From Ophioceras dolichostomum (taxonomy: Eukaryota; Ascomycota; Sordariomycetes; Magnaporthales; Ophioceraceae), in contig PYST01000225.1 of the NCBI GenBank assembly GCA_003049485.1, positions 1 to 63,381 on the forward strand: a stretch of DNA of 63,381 bases. Reading direction: 5' to 3'. Below, in pieces: positions 11,235 to 23,134 of the stretch (the first letter of the stretch is position 1; each line of letters opens with the position of its first letter). The position numbers and the translations under genes are program-made. A model generated the notes under the pieces. The model made no database searches and was not told the DNA's origin. It saw nothing but the letters and a program-made list of their open reading frames with translations.

Positions 11235-12850
11235 TGTCGGTGGGTTTCTTCTTCTGGCTAGCTTCTTCTGCTTCTTCTCTTCTTCTGTTTCTTCCTGTCC
11301 CGTGATTGCTGCAGGGATTCTGGATACGTCCGACGGAGTGTATCGCTGTGCCTGTTGGTTGGCGTGGATCGTCGTGGATCGATTGATGGAGCTGCCGCTC
11401 TCTCACTGGCTACTAGCTGATCGAGATGTCGGCAGAGCCAGCGGGGCGGGGATGGAGTCGTGGGGGGCAGGCAAGACGAGGCAATACAGGGACGGGACTC
11501 GGAGGTTTGAGTCTCGACTGAAGATATGGGACTGAAGATGTTTGATTTGAAATGCTGTACTACTAGTTCCAGCTAGCCAGATACATGCTAGCAGCAGCTA
11601 GCAGCAGCTAGCAGCAGCTATGGTGTGACTGAGCGTGAAGATTTTAGGGAGGAGTCTGGTGAAGTCTCAAGGTCTGCTCTGTTTTGTACCGGTCGACTCC
11701 GGAGGCTTTTGGTGTATCGGAAGCCGAGTTTGTGTGATGGTAGGGTCTTGGCATGGTTCGGCGTCGCAGAACCTCCGACGTCGTTCGGATCTTACAGTTC
11801 TTGAGTGATCTCCACCCGCTGTGATTCGCCCGCTACAATTGCGAGCTCCTACCAGTACCACAGTAGGAATCACATCAATGTTACCAACCTACCTGCGTAC
11901 TACATCCGTTCCCAAGATTAATGGAATATTGATTTCTCCGATGTCTCACGGTTGATACAACGCATCCTAGTTTCCTCTACGCAGTTTTCATGTCTTTCTT
12001 TAACCCTCTTCTCAAATTGCTCCTAAATCTGTCGATCAACTCTTCGGCCTCTCCCGGAAAGGAGGAGACGGCGAAGGCCTGCCCTTCGAGGCTTCCCCTG
12101 CGAGGCTTCCCCTGCATAGTACTACTAAGGTAACAACAAGTGGACTCGTTGAGTTCACCTCCGTGTCAACGACAACTTCAACTTCCGGGCCATCCTCGAT
12201 GAGGAAATTCGCCCACATTCCTCCCTGGCAAGTCGAGAAAACTTGAACCACGATGGGCCTTCCCCTGTACGAGTCGGACGAGCATAACGAGCCGACTCGC
12301 GCCGACGCAGGCCATCCGGCGCATCATAATGCAGTGCCTGGATCCCGCTCGCCGCCAACTTGTCGAGGCTCGAGCAGGCTCGTCGTCGGGCTGTTCGTCG
12401 CGCTCTTCGCAGAGCGGCCGCGCGCGTCAGGAGTGCAGTGCTGTTCGTCGTGCTCCCCGCAGAGGGGCCGGCCGGGGGGAAAGAGACTCTGATCGACGAG
12501 ACGGTGCGGCTCGCATTTGGCTTGGACTCGGCCATGAAGGGGATCACAAGGAGCTTATCTCAAGGGGTTGAAGGACAGGACCGCCGAGTACCGAAAGGGC
12601 CGTGAAGCTCTACCTAGATACCTAGACCACCGCATCTACCTAGGTCGCTACCTGGTTCCTAGCTCTCTTGCTAGGGTTGACCCGTGCGACCACCGTTTAT
12701 GAATACCTAGACAGTACAGTACCTATACACTCTATCAAAGCCAAATTTCATACCAAGTTACGACCTAGTACTCGCTCGACGCGACACCGCAGACACACTA
12801 GCCTCACCACTCTCCAACTCAACATCCATCTAATTATAAATGCCTAACTT
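11235..12850. other. Intergenic; promoter of the Zn2Cys6 gene and 3' flank of the thioesterase
   Basis: No supported gene. It contains three copies of a 10-bp GCTAGCAGCA unit near 11588-11618, an imperfect duplication of a GC-rich stretch (GCTGTTCGTCG...) near 12390-12480, and CCTAG-rich motifs at 12610-12646. Open frames across 12155-12605 exist on both strands but show no recognisable domain. Confidence 0.45.
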
Positions 12851-14403
12851 CTATAGCTTTGGCATCGTGACCTCGTGGTTGGAGGATTCTTTCTCCTTTA
12901 GCCGTACGAGTCCCTACAGACAATCATCGTAAAGCCGTTTGTTAGTATCGGTGATAGCAGAGGGAGGGCCTCTCCCCACCTAGTACCTACTCACCTAGGT
13001 AGGTAGGAAGACAGGGCAGGTAGGCAGACAAAAGAGACAGACAGAGAAATGAACAGAGAGAGGAGACGACTACGAACCTCCTGGAAACACGTCGCCAGCA
13101 GCGTGCCGTCCTTGCTGAAGATCCTCTGAGTGACAACGCCCCTACCGTCGCCGGACCAGGGGCTCTGCATCTCGGAGAACATCCACTCGTCGGCGCGCAC
13201 GCGCCTCGGCTCGTGGAAGTAGATGGTGTGGTCCAGGCTGACCATCATCCCCAGCGTCGGCCTGTTCTTGTAGACGCTGAGGTCGCCTCCTCCTTCGTAG
13301 TCGCTGTAGGTCATCGTCCAGACGAGTCAGCGGGGGACGGCGCGTACTTGCAGAGTGCAAGTAAAAAGGAAGGGAAAGAGAGAGTGAGAGAGATTAGGAT
13401 GGGTGGTGGGACTTACTGCAACAATTTCCTGATATCATCATCCACATTCTCAATCTCCTCCACGGGTATAGGGAACCTCCAAATCTTGTGTATCCGCGAT
13501 ATCGTGCCAATGAAGTAGCTGTCGCTCATGTACGCCAGCGCGTTCAGATGCGCCTGCAGACCGCCCACCTCGCTGATCCTGCCCCTGGCCCTGATCCAAT
13601 GCCTCGTCGTCTTCGCGTGCAACGCCTCATCATCGCCCTCCCCTTTTTCGTTCCCTTCATCTCCGCCCTGCACCCCCCTACAAGTCTGAAACGGCTCCCC
13701 CCTCCTCAGCTCCGGCTCGCCCTCCCAGTCGTCCGGCGGCGGGCTGACCCCCTCCGGCAAGGGGGCGGCGTGGCTGACCACGTTTTTTTGCCTCTCATCC
13801 TCATCCTCGGGAGAGAGCACGAAGGATATCGTGGTGGTAAAAATGCACCGCCCCCGCTGCCTGGCCTGCACGGTCCTCGTCGCGAACGACCTCCCGTCGC
13901 GCACGCGCTCGACGTGAAGCAGGATCGGGATCTCGCCGGACCCCGCTAGCAGGAAGTAGCAGTGGCAGCTGTGGACGACGAAGGACGGGAGGACGGTGCG
14001 CTGGCCCGCCGCGAGACACATGGCGATCACGGCGCCGCCGAAGATGCCGCGGGCGCCTGGGGGGTGCCAGGGCTGGCGGGTGTTGGTGAAGATGTCCTAG
14101 CGTCGTTGGCGTTAGTACTGTAGACCAGAAGGTACAGGTACATACTAGTAGGTACTACGTTCGTCGGTGGATGGGGTATCTAGAAAAGGTATGGTGGAAT
14201 GAAAGGAAACTCACGGGACCGAGGACGCCGAGCTCCGTCACGTCCAGCACGTTCTCGATCGGGCTCCGGGCCGGGTCGACGGGCGGAGGGCGGAGCAGCG
14301 TCGGCCACTCCATCTTGCCGTTGCCGTTGCCATTGCCGCCGCCGTTGCCATTCCCCCTTCTACTACTGCTGCCGCTGCTCCCTTTCTTACTACCTTCTGA
14401 CAT
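12851..14403 (-). CDS. Acyl-CoA thioesterase (TesB/ACOT8 type), 385 aa, peroxisomal signal
   Basis: Hydrolyses acyl-CoA to free fatty acid and CoA. The TesB family has a double hot-dog fold and in fungi usually acts in peroxisomes alongside beta-oxidation. Exons are 14403-14215, 14096-13417, 13303-13078 and 12913-12851 (1158 nt with stop). The N-terminal half carries GIFGGAVIAMCLAAGQRTV and VHSCHCYFLLAGS. The C-terminal half carries LAYMSDSYFIGT (Asp255 matches the catalytic Asp of TesB), SLDHTIYFHEP near residue 312, and TCFQEG (Gln364 matches the catalytic Gln). The last exon adds only 20 residues and ends in P-K-L, a PTS1-like tripeptide. The exon 3 acceptor (CTACAG|C) was chosen because upstream AGs lead into stops or the wrong frame. 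An ATG at 14451 is also in frame, but 14403 starts the S/G/N-rich leader directly and is preferred. Confidence 0.9.
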
Positions 14404-16045
14404 TTTCCTCGCGCTTACTATGGTCTCGCGTAGGACATGTAAAGCAAGCACCCCGGCTTGTAAGACGATGGGGGGAGTTCTTTGGGCTGCAGCGCCTGCT
14501 GAGCTGGATGGAGGAGGTTGGGCTGCTGCTACAGTGGTACAAGCTCACTGAAATCACTAAGTGATTGGTTGGTACCGACGGAACTGGACCAAGCAACTCT
14601 TAGCAAAGAAATGAACGCAGTCTGCTGCCCCCTAGAAGCGACAGCGTTGTAGAACAACCAAGAAGAGAAAAAAAGTTGCAAAGGAGAAGAAGGGAAAGAA
14701 AGAATCTTTTAATGATAAGAAATCATGTTCCTTTCATTGGTTGTGTCCAGCAAAAGGCACACTCATACCGGCTGGGATTAATGGATTGATGGGATTGCAG
14801 AAACAAGTTTTGCCGAGGTTCGGCATCGACCCGCCAGCTGGCTGTCCACCTCTTGTCAATGCTCCGTCGGGTCGGGACTTGCGACCCTCCGCGATGCGTC
14901 TTTTCTGACTGGGGATCTCCCTGTAAATAATAAGGGGCGCTTATGTATTCCTACCTACCTACCTGTACCTAGGTAACGAGTTTATAATGCGTGCTATAAT
15001 GATCGCGACCTGCTGCCTCAGCTTTCCGGGTCCTCGAGTCCGGGTTCTTCTTCGTAATCACGTGATGCTGGATGGAGGTCGATCAATGATGACTTCCATC
15101 TCATCACTCGGTTGACTTGCCTAATCTTTGGGTGAATTGCCGAAACTCTATTAGGTGCCTCTACGGAATACATCTTTAGGTGGACTAAGTTCTGAGGAAG
15201 GTAGGAAACTAACTACAGAGACTAACTACCTAACTACCACCGACCTACAAATGCAGCAAGGGGAAGTACGACTAGCTAGTTAGTAGTTGGTGAACGTGGC
15301 GAGGAAAGGGGAAAAAGGGCTTGCAGTCTTGGTAGGTTCTAGGTTCTAGGGGATTTCCCAACACTGCAAGTACCCCTCGCACACATTCCACTCTACCCAT
15401 AACCGACGATCACCTAACAGCAGTCGTCCCCTGCCTCGGGTAGTAGGGTAGTAAGGTAGTAGCAGTCGTCAGCCAGCCAAGAGCAAGACCTGACTAGTAG
15501 GGCAAATAGGGAATACAAGCAGCTGCAAAGCCTCCCCACACCTCTTAGGGTGAAATAGGTACCAAGGTTGGTGGTAGGTTGGGTTGTGGGAGTAGTAATA
15601 ATAATAATGCTGGTTAAACAAAACAAAACAAAACAAAAGACAGGACAAGAAAAAAAAAACAAGAAAGCAAGACTCGCAAGCTAAGGGCAGTCTTTTTGAT
15701 TTTGCACTCCTCCCTCCCTCCCTTGTGTCCCTTTTCTGTTGCTCGTTCGTTCTTTTTTCTCTTTTCATTCTTGTGTGCCCACAGGTAAGTACTAGAAGTT
15801 CAAAAGGTTGAAGCAAAGTTGCAGAGAGGTGTATGGGTATAGGGATGTATGAGTGTGCCGCCGACGAGACCTATTTTTGAAGTGTCTAAAAGTGAAAGCC
15901 ATCATGGTATATCCATGCTCGAAGCAGCCAGACAGCCAGCCAGTCAGTTCAGTCAGCCTGGGGGAAGAATGCCGGCCGGACCGACCGGACTGTCGTGTGT
16001 GTGTGAAGTGTGTGTGAAGTGTGTGTGAACCGCAAGCAGGAGTTA
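14404..16045. other. Intergenic; thioesterase promoter and oxysterol-binding protein 3' flank
   Basis: No supported gene. It holds several low-complexity tracts: a CCTA-rich stretch ending in TACCTAGGTAA at 14951-14976, TAACTAC repeats near 15205-15240, AAAAC repeats near 15617-15640, and pyrimidine runs at 15705-15775. GTGTGTGAA repeats at about 15995-16028 sit just past the stop of the next gene. Confidence 0.45.
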
Positions 16046-19000
16046 CTACTCCTTCGGTTCGAAGTCCCGATAAATAGGCTCCAGCCCATTCCACGCGCTC
16101 GTATCACCCTTGCCCGCCCGCTCGCGGGCGTCCCAGTACTTGCCGTTGAAGCGCCAGAACGACTCGCCCGTGACCTCGCACCTGGACTTGGAGAACCAGG
16201 CGGGCACGAACTCGACGCCGTGGGCCTCCCGCTCGCGCCTGCGGCCCCGCTGGGCCTCCTCGAGCCTGTTCTTCTCGTCGGCGGCGTCGTCGTACCTGCC
16301 CTCCTCCATAGCGCGCTGGTCCGGACGCCAGCGAGAGTCGGTCGGGGCGATCCAGCGGGCGAGCTTGTCGTCAATGTGGTTGAAGGTGAGGACGAAGGGC
16401 GTCAGGTTGAAGGGGATTCCCGTGGGGCGAGGGTTGGCCTGCCAAACGACGAAGGCCTTGTTCTGGTCCGAGATGCTCCCGCGGTGGACGGCCTCCCCCT
16501 CGGCGGGCGCCTCCAGGTCGGTGGCCTCGTATCCGGGGGTGAGGCGCGCGTACAGGCGGGAGTTCCAGCGGCCTCCGAGGGTGACGCGCACGCGACCGGA
16601 GGCGTCGACGATCTTGCCGCTGATCTGGTAGGCCGAGCTGGCCTTCCAGCCGCGGGCCTTGTAGTCGAGGTAGGCGACCTCGCCCGTGGTGTGGTTCCTC
16701 ACCTCCATGGGGCCGTAGTTGTCCACGACGGGGTTTCCGGTTATGATACCCACCACCGAGGACGTGACCTTCTTCCACGTGTAGAAGTCCTCGCGGCCGC
16801 CCGACAGGGGGCGGAGCTTGAGGAACCAGGTGCCCAGCGGGTTGATGTCGAACGAGCGCCCGTAGAACTTGGACTTGACGGCCGACTCGCCGTAGTAGGT
16901 CCAGTTGGGCGCCTCCGCCCAGGCGGCTCCGACGGGAGGGTGGTGGCTAACCTGCTCCACGAAGAAGCGGTAGTTCTTGTCCGGGCGGACGTACTCGAAC
17001 GTCTCACCCAGCAGCGGGTTGAACGGCTTGGCTACTCGGTCGATAGTCGAGGCGTACTCGCTTACCGCGAAAGCCGCAACGAACACCAGCCGCTCGATCG
17101 AGTCGTCTCGCTCGGCCGCGAGGTCAAGTAGGTCGACGTACTCCATGTCCTCGCCGCAGCGATGGAGCAGAGACGTCGGCTCGTTGAATGTTACCGGGAG
17201 TGTCATCTTGGTCATGTCTTTCCCGATCATCGATTTAAGGATGCCCTGTATGTTCAGAGGAGTGGGTAGGGAGGTAGTTAGTGTTGGTCTTTTTTTTTTT
17301 TTTTAAAAAACTTTTCATTGAACTCTTCTCTGAAATGATGTGTGATGGCTTGATCACTTACCCAGAGCGAAATCTTCGGTCTATTGTCCGCGTCGATCTT
17401 GAGGCGGGTCCTGACGCCGTTCTCGTAACCGTAGAAGGCGTTGCTGATGTCGACGCCTGAGGACACCACGACCTGCTTCTGCTTCTTCTCGTCGTCGCCG
17501 GGCATTGCCGGTTCGACCTCGACCTCGCCGGCGTCGACGGCATCGAAGAACTCATCCTCCCCGTCGGATTCCGAATCTGACAGGTCGGCGACTTCTTTGA
17601 GGACGGTCTGGCGCCGGTGGATGCTGAGGGCGGGAGACTTGGATGCAATCGCCACCGCGGCCGGCGCCGTCGCCGTCGCGGACTCCGACGTGCCATGTCT
17701 CTTGATGAAGGAGGACGATGCCGACTGGGGCGGGCTTGCTACACCGGCAGCAGCACCAGCAGCTGGGACGACAACAGGAGCACGTGAGGACGAGGCGGTT
17801 GTAGCAGCGGAAGCTGAGCTCTGGGCTTGGGTCAGGGCAGGAGTCAAGGCGGGGGTCAAGGCGGGGGTCGACAACAACAGGGCAGAGCCGGCGACAGAAG
17901 GGTAAGTATGATCCTCCAGGACGCCAGAGTCAATGACCTCCTTAAGAATGCGCTTAGCGGCCTTCTTCTTCTCCTCGGCCTCGCTAACACGGGCCTGCAG
18001 GTCCTCCTGCTCGCGGGCGACCTGGGCCATACTCTCCTCCCACATGCGGCGCATGTTGGACTCTCTGTCGACACGGTACTGCCAGTATGCATCGCGGTCT
18101 CGCGAGATGCGCAGGAGGTCGCCCACAAGGCCCGTGAGCGACCGGATGGCCGCGTCGTAGGTCGCCAGGGTCTGTGCCACCTTGGGGTCGGACAGCGTGG
18201 TAGTCGGGGACTTGGCCGCCTCGGCCAACAGGGCGGCGTTGACCTGCGAGAGCGTGTCGAGCTGCAGGCGGGCCGACTGAGCCGTGATGTTGAACGCATC
18301 CTTAGTGGCGGCGGGGGTGTTGTGTCCACTAGACACGTCCTCGTCGTCGTCGTCGTCACCATCATCGTAGAGCGTCGGTACCGTGCCTGTGAGTGTGCCC
18401 GGGCCACCCCCTCCTCCTCTGCCGCCTTGAGGAGTGACCGTGTCGAAGAGGCCGTTGCCGTCTCCGTTCTCGTCTTCGTCGCCACTGCCGACGCCGCTGC
18501 CAACGGTGCTGGCGACGGCAGCAACACCAGGCTTGTGCGAGTCCCGCGACTGCAAGCGAGACACCTGCAGACTCTGCCGCGGCTTCGACTCGGTGACGCT
18601 GGCGGTCTCGCTCGGCGCCGGGTCGCCGAGGTTGTTGAGGTTGTTGGTGCTAGACGAGGCGCCGGCGCTGGCTCCGGCTTGGGTGTGGGTGTGCTCGGCC
18701 TTGGCCTGCTTCAGGAGCTCGGCGCTGCGGGCACGCTGGCGGTCCTCCTCCCTCTGCTGGTCCTTGGTCCACTGGATCGAGTTGTTCAGTGCCCAGAACC
18801 AGCGCTTCGCCTCCACCTCGTGGTTCGCCTTGAGAGTGTACTTGACCGAGGACTTCCCTATGATCTCGAACTTGGTCTTCTCGTCAGGGCTCATGTGGAG
18901 GCGGGCGATCCGCATGTTGATTGCGCCGCGGCAAGCCGAGCCAGCGTCGTCCTGGTGCTTATAGTAACTCAAAACTCCGTCCTCGAGCACGAACCAGCGC

Positions 19001-20545
19001 AATTGGTAACCTTTGCGGTAGTTGGTCCACTTCTTGAGATATCCCTTCATCTCGCGGGCCTCGCGCCCGGCCAGGGGATCGCCCGGTGCGGCCGACGTGG
19101 CGCCCTGGGAGGCGGCCTGGCCGAGCACCGTCTTCTCCTGGATCCCCCTCTGCGCCGCCACGGCGGCAGGGGACTTCTTCAACATGGCCCTCGTCACGTC
19201 GTCCTTGGTGATGTCCTGCGGCAGCTTGCCCTTACGGTCACGCCGGAACGGGTCAGCACCGTGGAGGAGCAGCACCTGGATCAGCCGGTTGTTCTTGCGC
19301 CGAGCCGCCTCGTGCAGAAGCGTGCCGCCGGACTGGACCGTGGTCGGGTCCGACACGAACTCGGTGCTGTTGATATCAATCACCGTCTTCAGCCGGGGCT
19401 CCTCAAGCACCTGCTCGAGCGTCTTGTAGTCCTTGGCCGCAATGAGCTGCTGAACCTGCTTGACCTTCTCGTCCGCGAAGATGGACCGCGACAGCTGCAG
19501 CTGCTGGAAGATCTCCGGGTTGCGTGCCAGATCTATTGGCAGACGGCCGTGCTGGTTCGCGATGGCATCGTTGATGTCCGGCTGGTCGAGCAGCAGCCGC
19601 ACGATCGGGGTGCGGCCCTGGCTGGCGGCCACGTGGAGCGGCGTGTTGCCCTCCTTGTCCCGAGCGTTGACATCGATGAAGCCTGAGCCGTCGGACAGGA
19701 TGTACTCGACCACAGGCAGCTCTGCGCACTGGATGGCAAGGTGGAGGATGGTCGTGTCGTCGAGGCCGCTGCCGCCGTTGGCAGATTGTGTATTGTTGTT
19801 ACTGTGGTTTAGTGACGAGGTGCTCGCCCGTGGGCCATTCTCGGCGTATTCTCGGATCGCTTTTGATATCGAAGCTGTGTCACCGCTCCGAAGGGACTCG
19901 ACGACTCGAAACTTGCGAACGGACGCCTCGAGTGAAACTCCCTTGTCGGCCGGCGGCGGAGCCAGTCCCACGTTTGACTTGGACGTCGGTGTCGAGGCTT
20001 GGGGTTGCTGGTACGAGGGCATACGGCTGACGGTGTTGGCGACGGTGGGAAGCCGGGCGGTAGGGCCGCCCCTCGCCGAGTTCTGCTGAGACATTGCGAA
20101 CGAGGTCTGCGATGCGTTGTTGGAATTGGGAGCTAGGCCCTGGTGGCCGTGCTGGGAGCCGTGTTGGGAGCCGTCCTCAGAGATGGCATCGTCGTCACCG
20201 CCTCTATTGGTGTCCTTCCGACGCAGCAGGGAACGGGCAACGGCAGATTTTGACCGCTTGTGGTGGCTACGTGCAGGAAACGAGCAGGAGGGGTCAGTGT
20301 CAGTCGGGGCCAGTTCAGTTAGGGTCGGACAGGGCCATGGCCATGTCAGCCGGCAGCGCACTAAACCGTCTGCAACTGTCTGCAATAACTGTCTGCAGTA
20401 AAGGATGTTTATGGGGGTAATCGTCTGTAGTGCGTAACGTAGGTAATCGGGATTGGGGATTGTGGATTGCGGATTGGGAATTGGGGATTGCACGCATGGT
20501 GCATTGCACGGTTGCCAACACATACCTGTCACCCGCATCCGACAT
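16046..20545 (-). CDS. OSH1: Oxysterol-binding protein with ankyrin, PH and FFAT modules (Osh1/Osh2 type), 1374 aa
   Basis: Lipid transfer/sensor protein acting at contacts between the ER and other membranes. Exons are 20545-20526, 20266-17362 and 17245-16046 (4125 nt with stop). The first exon encodes only MSDAGD plus two bases. Ankyrin repeats lie at about residues 178-358 (NTPLHVAASQGRTPIVRLLL; GTLLHEAARRKNNRLIQVLL). The PH domain is at about 412-503 (MKGYLKKWTNYRKGYQLRWF). A coiled, charged region follows, then an FFAT motif EFFDAVD at 912-918, which in this family binds the ER protein VAP/Scs2. The OSBP-related domain starts near 970 (SLWGILKSMIGKD) and contains the signature EQVSHHPP near 1070. 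Domain order matches yeast Osh1 and Osh2 but cannot separate the two. Splice sites are canonical. Confidence 0.95.
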
Positions 20546-21877
20546 CTTCTATCTGGAACGCCCCAGCAACAGCGGTAACAAGAGCGGTGAGTGGTTGAGC
20601 AGGTTATTTAGGCTCACGACGACGCGTTCAGGAATCGTCCGATGGATGCTGAGAGTTTGCAGGCCTTGCAGGCCTTGCTGGGCTCGGGGGGCTTGCCAGC
20701 CGAATCAAACTTGGCAAAGGGAGCAGCAGGAAAGTGTGGGAGAACGTGCCCCTCACCATCCACCATTGACTTTTTGCCGAAGTCGAAAGCTTGCCAGTGA
20801 CTAACTGCGTGTGCTGAACAGGAAATGATAGGCGGATGAAAATATATGTTCAAAGGGAGAGGTCGAGACCAAGATCTAGTGGGATTTGTGGGATACTCGC
20901 ATCTCGGATGGGAATATGTGATGGAGAGAAGGGTTTTAGAGTCTGAAGAGAATAGATGAGAGAGGTGGCTTGTGTGATGTGACGATGTTGGTGTTCTTTT
21001 TTCTCTCCTTTACAGGCCGTGCAAGTGCAAGTGGCTGCAGGGTCTGGTCGGAGCCGGCCCTGGCATGAAATGACGTTGTTGTTGGCCGCTGTGCCCTCTG
21101 GCTTCTTCACGTTCGACCAACCAGCAGCACCGCACTGAGAGTCACTACTTATGATGCCCTCGGCTTGCTGCACTCCTGGTGGACTGCTGTGGAAGCCAGT
21201 GGCTCGCCGATCATTTGGCCGTGTGGCGCTGGGCGAGGCTGTGCCACAGTTGAGCTCCTCAATGTGGGGTTGCCTTTCTGGCCAACGAGAAGCTTATCGT
21301 CCTGCCGAATCTGGCACTCTCGGCATCGAGTTTGATTCCATGGCTGATTCGTCCTGGACAATAACACACCCTAACTAACTACCTATTAGCCAGTAGAACC
21401 GTGGTAGCATCTGGTAGTAAGGTGCTGTACTAGTAGTAGGGCTTGTGCTTATTCTACCCCGTGTCCCGTACTCGTACTCCCCACAGGCCCTGTCCAGCCG
21501 ATCGAGGGGGAGCCAGGTCAGAACTCTCTATCCGCCAAAGTAACATTGTGTGATCTTGAAAACAGCAAACTCCGGCAAGCTCGGAAACTCTGTTCGGCAG
21601 TGGTTCATGTCATGAAAATGCCAAGCCGTCCAGCCTCAGTGCGTTACGTATGTCAAATGTCAAGTCTCGGTGTAGAGCACCAGTCCAGTCCGCGTATTAG
21701 ACGACCAGTCCGCGTATTAGGCGGCAGGACGCGAAGAGATCGCCAATAATGGCCACCAAACGCCCGAGAGGCCACCTACGAACGTAGTGGCGCTTCGTCG
21801 CCGCCCTCCAAGAAGCAACGAGGATCGCATTAAATCATCGCATCGCCATGGTAGTATTGCCACCATCGGTGTACCGG
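20546..21877. other. Intergenic; oxysterol-binding protein promoter and PPTase 3' flank
   Basis: No supported gene. It contains a two-copy 20-bp direct repeat, CCAGTCCGCGTATTAG plus four bases, at 21685-21704 and 21705-21724. The stretch 20425-20500, inside intron 1 of the neighbouring gene, also carries GGGATTG-type repeats. Confidence 0.45.
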
Positions 21878-23134
21878 TCATGACCTGGACTCCGCGAACT
21901 CTACGAGTTCGTCCATGGTGATGAACGCAAAGGGGCCAAGCCGGACCGCCAAACCGTCCTCTTTCCTCCCTGGCGTCCGCACTGCCGTACAAACCATGTA
22001 GTCCGGGCCAAGCGACCTCAAGCAAATGTTGGCGTCGTCAACCTTCTCGCCCTTGAACCAGACCTCGTGCTCCGTCGCCACGAGCTCGGGCTCGGAGCCG
22101 TTGGGGTCTTCTCCGGCCCCGGCTCCACCTCCACCACCGAGACCACCATTGCCGCCAAGTCCTTCACTACCAGCAATTACGGGTCGCGGTGGCGGACGAA
22201 AGCTCTTGAACTCGAGCTCCGTCAGCCACTCGGCCACGAGTGCCTCTCCCGTCATCTTCACGTAGGCCTCGCGCAGACACCACAGTGTGTAGAAGCAGCG
22301 CAGCTTGTAGTCCAGGATCTCCTCCTCGCTCGTGCCGGGCGCAAAGGGCGGTATCTTGGACGCCAGCACCGTATATTTCAGATGGGCCGCCTCCCGCGGC
22401 GAGAACACGTCGGCGTGGAGGTCCACGAAGCGCGGCCAGCCGCTCGTGCCGGCCTCGTTGACCATCCCGTGGTCGCGGATGCGGCGCTCGCTCACGCAGA
22501 CCACGTCGACGCCGACGTCGATCCCAGGTCCCAACTCCGCTTCCGCTGCTCCATGGGCGGCGCCGCGGTTTGCATCGTAACCCGCGACAGCCACCAACGC
22601 GACAAGGCCGGCCTGGTGGCTGACATTAAAGACCACCGGCTGTCGGCCTGTCTCCGGATCCACGAACACGGGCTTCGTCCGCTTGTCCCGCGTGATGGTG
22701 GTCTCTCGCCAGGACACCCCGGGGCAGCATCGGCCCACGATGTAGTGCTTCAGCAGCTGTGAGGCCAGCGACATCTTGGCGTCGCGCACGAAGAAGTACT
22801 TGAGGACATTGTGTCGCTCTGTCGGAGGGAGCAGGGCCAACGCACGGGACTGGAAGTGTATGAACAACGAGGGGCAAAGTTAGATTAGCATCGTCACGCA
22901 TACAACCACAGAGGGGCAAGCGAAAAGACAAGCAAATTGGGTTTAGCGGCCATAGTTTGGGATGCCGGACCGAAAGCAAGCAAGCAAGGGGCAAAGTGGG
23001 TGGGACTGGGAAAAACTTACGGGCCCGGAGCAAGTCAGCAGATCCCGAGTCTGCTTCGCCTCCGGCCAGAGTGTCCGAGTGTCGAGAATCAGCTGGATGA
23101 CCTCCGGCGGCGGTGGACTCGTCGAGGTCGCCAT
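21878..23134 (-). CDS. npgA: 4'-phosphopantetheinyl transferase (Sfp/NpgA type), 361 aa
   Basis: Transfers the phosphopantetheine arm of CoA to carrier proteins, activating polyketide synthases, nonribosomal peptide synthetases and alpha-aminoadipate reductase. Exons are 23134-23021 and 22849-21878 (1086 nt with stop), with a GTAAGT donor and CCAG acceptor. Visible family motifs are FNVSHQAGLVALV, the magnesium-binding GVDVVCVSERR, and the late motif LWCLREAYVKMTGEAL, which holds the W-x-x-(R/K)-E-x-x-x-K signature. A glycine-rich insert (GLGGNGGLGGGGG) lies between this and the C-terminal segment. Length is close to the 344 aa of Aspergillus NpgA. The start MATSTS at 23134 is chosen over longer upstream frames, which look untranslated. 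No biosynthetic cluster adjoins it, as expected for a PPTase that serves the whole cell. Confidence 0.92.

Noticed and set aside
12155..12605. Possible small gene in the spacer between the transcription factor and the thioesterase
   Set aside because: Several competing frames on both strands come from a GC-rich imperfect duplication; none has a domain or plausible splice structure.
16010..17131. 373-codon plus-strand frame opposite the OSBP domain
   Set aside because: The minus strand here contains the diagnostic EQVSHHPP domain; the plus frame is a shadow.
17827..19686. 619-codon open frame on the plus strand opposite the oxysterol-binding protein
   Set aside because: It is a mirror of the G/C-ending codons of the real gene on the other strand. 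It has no domain, and low-complexity R/V/L/G composition.
21878..23134. Secondary-metabolite cluster suggested by the PPTase and nearby Zn2Cys6 regulator
   Set aside because: No polyketide synthase, NRPS, terpene cyclase or tailoring enzyme is present. NpgA-type PPTases are normally unlinked housekeeping genes.
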